From: CALKWS01 sp051020515
GTDB lineage: Bacteria > Actinomycetota > Actinomycetes > Actinomycetales > Beutenbergiaceae
Reading direction: 5' to 3'
Length of the DNA: 64,000 bases
Assembly (NCBI RefSeq): GCF_051020515.1
Contig: NZ_CP194857.1
Location: forward strand, 248,001 to 312,000
Shown: positions 57,369 to 64,000 of the stretch, in pieces
Position numbering within the stretch: position 1 is the stretch's first letter
How the letters are laid out: each line of letters starts with the position of its first letter
Position numbers and translations under genes: made by a program
The notes under the pieces: model-generated
Told to the model about the DNA's origin: nothing
Database searches by the model: none
The model's input: the letters and a program-made list of their open reading frames with translations, nothing else

Positions 57369-58703
57369 ATGAAGGACCGAGAAACCGGACCTGGTTTCGA
57401 AGATGTCACGATCGGGGTGCTAGGCGCGGAAAATTTCCTCAACCGCATTTCTGCTGTCGCGCGAGCCGAAGTTCGCACCCCCTACCGACTCCTGGCCGCA
57501 TCCGATGACAAGGGCGCAGGCGTACGCGAGGAGGCCCTGCGCATCGCAGAGAACGTCGACGTGCTCCTATTCTCGGGGCCGTTGCCCTACGACCTCGCCA
57601 CTTCTGGTGGATCCTTACCGGTACCAGCGACCTTTATCCCCACTGGCGGGGTCGCGCTCCCGACAGCCTTGCTCCGCGGAACCCTGAGCGAAACAGTCGA
57701 CACCGCACGGGTCAGTATCGACTCGGTAAACACTCGAGAGGTCCGCGAGACCTACTCCGAGCTCGGTGTGGACATGACGGACGTGCACGTCATCGAGTAC
57801 CACGAGGCTGTCTCACCCGAGCAGTTCCTGGATTTCCACGTCGAGCGTTATGAGGCCGGCCGGACCAGCGGAGCGATAACGACGGTCCCCTGGGTCACCG
57901 AGACTTTGACCGCGGCCGGAATCCCGAACCTCGTCATGGCGCCTGCACCGCTGACGATGCGCAACGCCCTGCGTACCGCCAGGCTCCTCGGCAGTGGCGC
58001 CCGGATGGAGGACTCCCGGATCGCCATCGTCATCGTGCGACTGCCGGCCTCCGCCCTGCCGAACCGGACCAGCTCGAGCAACTTCTGGTTCCAGGAGCTC
58101 AAACTCTCGTTGCACCGCACGCTGCTGCACGAAGCCCGTCGGATGGACGCGGCCGTGCTCCAACGCGATGAGCAGAGTTTCCTGGTGATCACCACCATGG
58201 GGTCACTACGCACGGGCACCGATGACCTGCAGCGCGCACCATTCCTCGCCAATGTCTCCTCCGCGCTGGGCATCGAGGCCGAGGTCGGAATCGGATTGGG
58301 GCGCACCACGGTCGAGGCGGAGGAACATGCCCAGGCCGCGGTCAACCTCTCCGCCGAGCAACCCGGAGATCGCGCCTTCCTGATCGGCCCGAACGGAGGA
58401 CCGATCTCACTCGCTGCATCGGGAACCGGTCCGGCACCGGTACGGGAGCCTGTCGCGGCCCAGCACGCCAAGACGCTGCGCAGCATCGTGCAGGCACTGG
58501 ACGCCGAAGGCGACAGCAAACGCGTCGTGGATGCCGATCGATCGATCGCCAAACTCCAGGGGGTCACGCTCCGCACCGCACGGCGCACCCTGCACAACCT
58601 GGTCGACGCCGGCCTCGCGTGGCCGATGCCTCCGGCACGGCAGCAGAAAGTGGGACGCCCTCCGGTGCGGTATCAACTTCTGGATGAGCGACTCGAAGCC
58701 TGA
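57369..58703 (+). CDS. Probable transcriptional regulator with C-terminal winged helix
   Basis: About 444 residues from the ATG at 57369, which follows GGGAGGGG. The N-terminal half (residues 15-190) looks like an effector-sensing region. The middle (about 220-330) has a FWFQELKLSLHRTLL helix and an LGIEAEVGIGLGRTTVEAEEHA segment reminiscent of PucR-type or nucleotide-cyclase-like domains. The end (VTLRTARRTLHNLVDAGLA, then VGRPPVRYQLL) is a winged-helix DNA-binding domain. I do not recognise the family. It probably controls the NodB-like and ceramidase-like genes downstream. Confidence 0.7.
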   Translation: MKDRETGPGFEDVTIGVLGAENFLNRISAVARAEVRTPYRLLAASDDKGAGVREEALRIAENVDVLLFSGPLPYDLATSGGSLPVPATFIPTGGVALPTALLRGTLSETVDTARVSIDSVNTREVRETYSELGVDMTDVHVIEYHEAVSPEQFLDFHVERYEAGRTSGAITTVPWVTETLTAAGIPNLVMAPAPLTMRNALRTARLLGSGARMEDSRIAIVIVRLPASALPNRTSSSNFWFQELKLSLHRTLLHEARRMDAAVLQRDEQSFLVITTMGSLRTGTDDLQRAPFLANVSSALGIEAEVGIGLGRTTVEAEEHAQAAVNLSAEQPGDRAFLIGPNGGPISLAASGTGPAPVREPVAAQHAKTLRSIVQALDAEGDSKRVVDADRSIAKLQGVTLRTARRTLHNLVDAGLAWPMPPARQQKVGRPPVRYQLLDERLEA

Positions 58704-58773
58704 CTATTGCGCAAGGCCGAAACGCTTGATTCGGACTTGCCTAAATGGCCCCTGATCGTGCAAGGTGTGTCCT

Positions 58774-60529
58774 GTGACCACAGAAGATCGCAATGACGCA
58801 CAAACTCTGACCCTCTGGACTCGCAACCAGCCGCACGATGAGGACGTGCCTTGGGCTGCCTATGCCCGGGAGGTTCTCTCCCACGCCGGTTTCAGTTACC
58901 ACCTGGCCGATTCTCCCGATGCGCTGCGCTCCGGAGGCGTCGTCCTCGTCACCGAGCCGGTCGACGGTGAGCATGCCAAGGCGCTGACTGCGTGGGTGCG
59001 GGACGGTGGAGCCCTGGTCATCACCGGCGACCCCGGCGATCTGGGCCGACGTCGCCGGCGTGACGAACCGGGGACCCGTTGCTGCGGGGACGGTCACCTG
59101 TGGCCAAGGCTGGGCTAAGCACCCCCCGCGCCCGATACGCGCGCTGCGCGGACACGCACTACGCCCGGACGAACACGCCGAGGTGCTGGCCACCTTCAGC
59201 GATGGCAGCGCAGCGGTCACCCGGACCACCGCGGGAGCCGGGGTGGTCCTCACCTTCGGGGTGGACCTCTGGTACACGATCTGCCGGATCCAGCAGGGCT
59301 ATCCGGTCAGGGGCGACGGCACCCCCTCCTCCGATGGCACTGCCCCGATCGATGACGACATCCTCAAGGCTGAGGACGGCATGGCCCTCGATCTCGAAGA
59401 GGATCGTGCGATGCCCCCCGGGGAGCCGGACCTACCGCCGGATTACACCCACACCTATCCCCCGCCGTCGGCCGTCCCGATCTTCGACCAACCGCACGCG
59501 GACTGGTGGCGGTCACTCCTCCTGCAGGCGCTGTGGCAAGCCGCTGGGCACACCGGAGCGGGCATGGCGTGGCTCGACTATTGGCCGGCCGGCATCGATG
59601 CGATCGCGCACATGTCACACGACGCCGATGGCAATGACCCGGCCGACGGCCGCGCCGCACTCGAGGCGTTCGCCGCCGCCGGCGTCAAAGTGACGTGGCA
59701 CCAGGTCTACCCCGGCGGTTACGGGCAGGAGGTACTCGCCGAGATCACCGACGCCGGACATGAGCAATCCCTGCACTACAACGCGATGGCGGACTCCGAC
59801 CTGGCCCACTGGGGGTGGCCGCAACTGCGCGGCCAGTACGCCTGGGCACAGGCGATCAGCGGTCGCGAAGACATCGTGTCGAACAAGAACCATTACACCC
59901 GCTGGGAGGGCTGGACGGAGTTCTACACGTGGTGCGAGCGCGTGGGGATCCAGATCGATTCCTCCCGCGGGCCCAGCAAGCAGGGCACCATCGGCTTCCC
60001 CTTCGGCACTGCCCACGTGTCCTTCCCGCTGCGACCGGCAGGTCACGATGACACGTTCCACGATGTGCTCAACCTTCCCTTGCACACCCAGGATCTCGCG
60101 TGGGCAGGCCACATCTCGGTCCGAGATGTCATTCTCGATGCCGCGCAGGACCAGCACGGCGTGGCTCACTTCCTGTTCCACGGCCCGCACCTGCGCAAAC
60201 GGCCCTTGACCACGCAAGCCTGTGTCGAGGTCGCCGAGGCGGCACGCGAGCGCGGGATGCCGTGGTGGACGGCCGAGGAGATCAACACCTGGGAGCGCAC
60301 CCGCCGCGACGTGCATGTGCGCGTCCAACGGGTCCAGGAGGGGTGGAAGGTGTTGGCTCACACTCCCCGCGCAGTTCCCGGAGCCGCCTTGATCCTGGCG
60401 CTACCCGAGAGTGTCCAACCCGACTCCGAGGATGCGCGGGTGCGGACCGTGCAGCGCCACGGCCACCCGTTCGTGGAGTTGGGGGTCGACCTACCCGTGG
60501 GCCACAGTTCCTGGCTCCTGCGGCCATGA
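58774..60529 (+). pseudogene. Two-domain protein: GATase-like plus NodB/polysaccharide-deacetylase-like (frameshift)
   Basis: GTG start at 58774. The N-terminal part (AREVLSHAGFSYHLADSPDAL, ALTAWVRDGGALVITGDPG) resembles the class I glutamine-amidotransferase-like fold found in some glycoside enzymes. The frame slips near 59050, where GATCTGGGCCGACG has one G too many, and continues as ADVAGVTNRGPVAAG. The second domain has MSHDADGND and HEQSLHYNAM, similar to the metal-binding aspartate and histidine motifs of NodB-type deacetylases, and ends at 60529. No signal peptide is present. The stop overlaps the next start (ATGA). The substrate is unknown; a cytoplasmic carbohydrate is likely. Confidence 0.68.
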
Positions 60530-61821
60530 CCCTGCTGGGCACCGACCGGGCGGACATCACACCACCCGGACCGACGTCACTGGCCGGGTACGCGACCCGA
60601 GCAGCGTTCGGGCCGGCCGAGACGGCACTGAGCCCGTTGCAGTTGCGAACATTCGTGCTGGGCGGACGGGACGAACCACCGGTGGTGATCGTCGGTGCGG
60701 ACCTGCTGTGGTGGGGCGAGGAGCTGGTCCAGGCCCTGCGCGAGCAGGTCCGCGCCACCTTCGGCATCCCCGAGCAGAACCTCGTGCTGCACGCCACGCA
60801 CACCCACTCGGGGCCGCAGACGTGCCGGTACATGGCCCCCTCCCTGGGCAAGGTGGATACGAACTACCTCGATCACCTCCGCCGGACGACCCTGGCCAGT
60901 ATCGAAGCCGCCCTGGGCGAACGCTCACCGGTGCGCATCGAGATCGGACGTGCGACGGCAGACGTGAGCGTGAACAGACGCTGGGCACGCACGGCCGGCG
61001 CGTTGCCCAACACACCGATCGATCGGGAACTCACCGCCGTACGCTTCGTCGACGAATCCGGGCGCAGCCAAGCGGCGTTCGTGCACTTCGCCTGCCATCC
61101 GGTGGTGCACCACGGCCACGCATTCAGCCCGGACTTTCCTGGCGCGCTCACCACCGAACTGGAATCCGACATCGCGCCGGTGGTGATGTATCTGCAGGGC
61201 TGCTGCGGCGACGTCAACCCCGACATGTACACCCCCGACGGGCTGTTCCGGGACGGGGCGCAACCCGAGATCGACCGGATGGGCCAGGACCTGGCCCGCG
61301 CGGCCCGGGCCGCCTTCGGAGCCGCGCACGCCGCCGGACCTCCGCGGATCGGCGTCAGGCGGGCGCAGGTGGACCTACCCCTGCAGGACCGCGTGGACAC
61401 AAGTGAACTGCGGCGCTTGGCCGCATCCGATGATTACGTCGGCGAATGGGCCCGGCTGATGCTGGACCATCCGGACAGGTTCGCCCGCACACCATTTCTT
61501 GACATGGTCCGCGTGGACCTCAGTGAACGGCTGCGACTGCTGGGGATGGCAGGCGAACCATTCAGTCGCTACGGCCTGCACACCAAGCGGGTCAGCGGGC
61601 ACACCTGCTTGCCGATGGGATACACCGACGGGATGACGACGTACCTGGTCGAGGCGCAGCACCACGCGGAGGGCGGCTACGAACCCGACCAGGCGCCGTA
61701 CTACCTAGGCATGCCGGCCCGCCTCGCCATGTCAGCCGAGAGCGTCGTGCTCGAGGCGATCTCCGATCTCGTCGCAGTACCGGCCCACGCGCGCGCCGCC
61801 CAGTCGGTCACCAAGCCGTGA
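60526..61821 (+). CDS. Neutral/alkaline ceramidase-like protein
   Basis: About 431 residues from the ATG at 60526. Family features: ITPPGPTSLAGYATR at the N-terminus, VLHATHTHSGPQT (zinc-binding HTHSGP), HFACHPVVHHGHAFSPDFPG and MYLQGCCGDVNPDMY. These match the neutral ceramidase superfamily. Bacterial members without a signal peptide and without the C-terminal immunoglobulin-like domain are common in carbohydrate clusters, where they may hydrolyse amides of amino sugars rather than ceramide. Translational coupling to the NodB-like gene supports a joint role. Confidence 0.85.
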   Translation: MTLLGTDRADITPPGPTSLAGYATRAAFGPAETALSPLQLRTFVLGGRDEPPVVIVGADLLWWGEELVQALREQVRATFGIPEQNLVLHATHTHSGPQTCRYMAPSLGKVDTNYLDHLRRTTLASIEAALGERSPVRIEIGRATADVSVNRRWARTAGALPNTPIDRELTAVRFVDESGRSQAAFVHFACHPVVHHGHAFSPDFPGALTTELESDIAPVVMYLQGCCGDVNPDMYTPDGLFRDGAQPEIDRMGQDLARAARAAFGAAHAAGPPRIGVRRAQVDLPLQDRVDTSELRRLAASDDYVGEWARLMLDHPDRFARTPFLDMVRVDLSERLRLLGMAGEPFSRYGLHTKRVSGHTCLPMGYTDGMTTYLVEAQHHAEGGYEPDQAPYYLGMPARLAMSAESVVLEAISDLVAVPAHARAAQSVTKP

Positions 61822-61843
61822 CCAACCCGTGACCAACGAGACC

Positions 61844-61872
61844 TTGACCGCCCGCACTAGTCGACATAGCGT
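61844..61872 (+). promoter_or_regulatory. Probable sigma-70-type promoter
   Basis: TTGACC (61844-61849), a 17-bp spacer and TAGCGT (61867-61872), 62 bp upstream of the binding-protein start. No TGCAA-type operator is found here, so this transporter appears to lie outside the proposed LacI regulon. Confidence 0.6.
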
Positions 61873-61934
61873 CAGTGCTCTACAGTAGTTTCGGACAGTC
61901 CCAATTCAATGGGTCCGTATCAAGGAGGATATCG

Positions 61935-63749
61935 ATGGAAGCCGCACTCAAGAAGCGCTCAGCACGCCGGGCTGTCAGTTCCGTTGCCGTCACCGGGGCC
62001 GCCGCGCTGGTCCTGGCCGGATGCAACCTGTTCGGCAACGGAGGCTCGGGTATCGATGAGGGCGGCGGTGACAACGGAGAGGCGGCTGAGCAGGGCGGTC
62101 ATATCACGGTCCACGCCACGAACTTCGCCCATATCGACCCCCAGTCGATCACGTTCGGCATGTGGCTGGTGCAGAAGGGTCTGCTGGAGGGCCTGGTGCT
62201 GCAAACCCCTGATGGCACCGATGTGCGCCCGGCTGTGGCCCAGGAGTGGGAGGTCAGCGAGGACGGGCTGACCCACACCTTCCACCTGCGGGACGCGAAC
62301 TGGTCCAACGGTGACCCGATCACCGCCGAGCACTTCGTGCGGACCTATGAGCGGCTCCTCGACCCCGGCCGTGGACCGGGCGGGGTCACCACCGAAGCAT
62401 CCTCCTACCAGGCCACACTCGGCATCCTCAACGCCACCGAGTACAGTTCCGGCGCCGTCGAGGACTTCGAGGAGGTCGGCATCAAAGCCCTGGACGAATC
62501 AACGCTGGAGTTCACCCTCGAGGGCCCCAACCCGGGGTTCGTGATGGGTTTGACGCATCCGTCCATGCTGCCGCTGCACCCGGATGCGATCGACGGCGAT
62601 GAGAACTGGCAGCAGCCGGAGAACTGGCGCGGCAACGGGCCCTACAACCTGGTGGACTGGGTCTCGAACTCCTCCATGCGCCTGGAGCGCAACACCGAGT
62701 ACTGGGACAACGAGAACGTCGCCCTGGACAGCATCGACGTCCAACTCATCGAGCAGGGCTCAATCACCACCACTGTCCCGTACGAGAGCGGCGAAGTCGA
62801 CATCCAGGGACTCGGAGAGCCCGCCGACATCGCCCGATTCATGAACGACCCGGAACTGAGCGAGCACGTCAACGTGCTGGAGAACTCCGGTACGACCTAC
62901 CTCGCCCGGCTGCACAGCAGGAACACCCTGCTGGAAGACCCACAGATCCGCACCGCATTGAGTCTGGGCATAGGCCGTGAGGAGATCGCGGGGATCTCCG
63001 AGACCACCGAACCCGCATCGACGCTGGTCAGCCCGATCGTGCCGGACTGGAGCGAGGACATCGCTGCCCACGATCAGATGTGGGGTGACGAGGCGGTCGA
63101 GGAAGCCCAGCGCCTCCTGGCCGATGCCGGCTACCCCGACGGAGAGGGATTCCCCACCCTGCACCTTCTCGCCGGGTCCGACTTCGCCCAACTGGACGCG
63201 ATCATCGACACCTGGGAGACCAACCTGGGCATCGACGTCGTCAAGGACGTGGTCGAGGTCGGCGTGTACGTCGAACGGCGGGCCGAACTGCACGATGAGG
63301 ACTACCTGGGTTACTGGTACGGCTCCTTCTCCGGGGTGAGCACCTGGCCCTACCAGGTGCAGCAACTGTGGGACCCGAACTTCACGCGTCAGTTCGCTCT
63401 GACCGACGAGGGCTACGAGCAGTTCCAGGAGATCAACGAGGACCCCGATCTGTCCGCGACTGAACGCAACGAGCAGATCGAGGAAACTCTGGCGACCATG
63501 TCCGACCCGAGCGCACAGGCCTACGCCGAGCGTGTCGAGGATGCGCAGGCTACGGTCGACGAAGCCGAGCAGCAGGAGATCCTGAAGGAGGCTGCCGGGC
63601 TGCGAGAGGAAGCGGAAATCTTCGTCCCGGTCGTGTGGAACTCTTCGGTGGTCATCGCCCAACCCCACGTCCAGGGCCTGGAGTTGCGCGCTCAGGCTGA
63701 CAGTTACTACTTCAAGGACCTGTGGGTTGACGAGGACGCGGCGGAGTGA
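61935..63749 (+). CDS. ABC transporter substrate-binding lipoprotein, family 5 (OppA type)
   Basis: 604-residue binding protein with a strong AAGGAGG ribosome site. Signal peptide with basic KKRSARR, a hydrophobic stretch and lipobox VLAGC. Mature SBP_bac_5 features: HTFHLRDANWSNGDPITAEHFVRTYERLLDP and the late IEETLATMSDP segment. Unlike the gene at 22435 there is no twin-arginine motif, so export is via Sec. It starts another Opp-type transporter whose permease begins at 63841 and continues outside the window. The ligand could be a peptide or an oligosaccharide. Confidence 0.93.
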   Translation: MEAALKKRSARRAVSSVAVTGAAALVLAGCNLFGNGGSGIDEGGGDNGEAAEQGGHITVHATNFAHIDPQSITFGMWLVQKGLLEGLVLQTPDGTDVRPAVAQEWEVSEDGLTHTFHLRDANWSNGDPITAEHFVRTYERLLDPGRGPGGVTTEASSYQATLGILNATEYSSGAVEDFEEVGIKALDESTLEFTLEGPNPGFVMGLTHPSMLPLHPDAIDGDENWQQPENWRGNGPYNLVDWVSNSSMRLERNTEYWDNENVALDSIDVQLIEQGSITTTVPYESGEVDIQGLGEPADIARFMNDPELSEHVNVLENSGTTYLARLHSRNTLLEDPQIRTALSLGIGREEIAGISETTEPASTLVSPIVPDWSEDIAAHDQMWGDEAVEEAQRLLADAGYPDGEGFPTLHLLAGSDFAQLDAIIDTWETNLGIDVVKDVVEVGVYVERRAELHDEDYLGYWYGSFSGVSTWPYQVQQLWDPNFTRQFALTDEGYEQFQEINEDPDLSATERNEQIEETLATMSDPSAQAYAERVEDAQATVDEAEQQEILKEAAGLREEAEIFVPVVWNSSVVIAQPHVQGLELRAQADSYYFKDLWVDEDAAE

Positions 63750-63780
63750 GACTTCGCTTCGCTGCCTCACATCGGCAAGC

Positions 63781-63805
63781 AGCCGGGCGGTCCCCCCGCC
63801 CGGCT
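63781..63805 (+). terminator. GC-rich hairpin between binding protein and permease
   Basis: Perfect 10-bp stem AGCCGGGCGG/CCGCCCGGCT with a 5-base loop, 31 bp after the binding-protein stop. No U tract. Likely a partial terminator or mRNA-stability element raising binding-protein levels relative to the permeases. Confidence 0.7.
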
Positions 63806-63840
63806 GACCCTCGGCCAACGATGAGGAAGCAGGGGTGCGC

Positions 63841-64000
63841 ATGGGAATGATCGGATTCATCGGTCGTCGACTGGTCCGCATGGCCCTGTCGTTGGTCGCA
63901 GTGTCGATGCTGGCCTTCACGCTGCTGCAGATGGCCCCGGGCAACTTCGCCGACATCCAGCGCGCCAGTTCCGGAGCCACCGGCATGGCCGGGGAGCAGA
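63841..64000 (+). CDS. ABC transporter permease, DppB/OppB type (partial)
   Basis: First 53 codons only. MGMIGFIGRRLVRMALSLVA begins the first transmembrane helix, and LAFTLLQMAPGNFADIQRAS is the typical start of an OppB-like permease. The window ends before the permease core. It is downstream of the family-5 binding protein, separated by a hairpin. Confidence 0.88.
   Translation, partial: MGMIGFIGRRLVRMALSLVAVSMLAFTLLQMAPGNFADIQRASSGATGMAGEQ

Noticed and set aside
60100..60525. A longer N-terminus for the ceramidase-like protein
   Set aside because: The added 142 residues are an arginine/proline-rich shadow of the NodB-like gene; the ATG at 60526 matches the family start and the ATGA overlap.

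Overview
The window reads as a high-GC actinobacterial chromosome. LacI-type regulators, carbohydrate ABC transporters and GTG starts are common. A member of the Micrococcales is plausible, but I cannot assign a genus from sequence alone. There are no rRNA or tRNA genes and no CRISPR array. The dominant theme is uptake and intracellular breakdown of amino-sugar and uronic-acid-type glycans, cut up by many mobile elements.

Layout. 1-2.5 kb: the end of an aldehyde dehydrogenase and a broken CE15-type esterase. 2.5-8.3 kb: a second CE15 gene split by an IS1634-family element, which is itself split by a three-recombinase (RIT) element with perfect 87-bp terminal inverted repeats. 8.6-16.8 kb (minus strand): LacI regulator, nagA, nagB, a family-1 sugar ABC transporter (binding protein and two permeases), a PP2C-like protein and a Nudix protein. 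17.0-22.2 kb: SDR, second nagA/nagB pair, AGE-family epimerase, second LacI regulator. 22.4-32.5 kb (plus strand): a complete Dpp/Opp-type ABC transporter, a Tat-secreted protein, a Gfo/Idh oxidoreductase and the only intact CE15 esterase. 32.6-37.5 kb: IS graveyard (IS3, IS110, IS1634 fragments, one IS256 inside another). 37.5-45.5 kb: Gfo/Idh genes, an Nramp-like transporter, a LacI regulator, an epimerase and a DapA-like protein. 45.6-53.4 kb: a paralogue of the Tat-secreted protein, GH3 hexosaminidase, a sugar ABC transporter and a sulfatase. 53.5-55.3 kb: PhyH oxygenase and AraC regulator. 55.3-57.0 kb: IS1380. 57.4-64 kb: a regulator, a NodB-like protein, a neutral-ceramidase-like protein and the start of another Opp-type transporter.

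How the genes fit together. Six near-identical palindromes (TGCAA-NCGN-TTGCA) lie in intergenic regions, several just downstream of recognisable -10 boxes. They precede the second nagB/nagA pair, the Opp-type operon, the Gfo/Idh genes, the second Tat-secreted protein and the GH3 enzyme, so these loci probably form one LacI-type regulon. Most enzymes lack signal peptides. This suggests limited external cleavage by the Tat-secreted proteins, import by ABC transporters, and internal processing by GH3, sulfatase, CE15, Gfo/Idh, NagA and NagB. A sulfated or uronate-containing amino-sugar glycan is a reasonable but unproven substrate.

Caution. About seventeen genes carry an apparent one- or two-base frameshift with conserved sequence continuing on both sides, often near short homopolymers. 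Many of these could be sequencing or assembly indels rather than real pseudogenes. Frameshifted genes are listed as pseudogene to mark the broken frame, with the full intended span.
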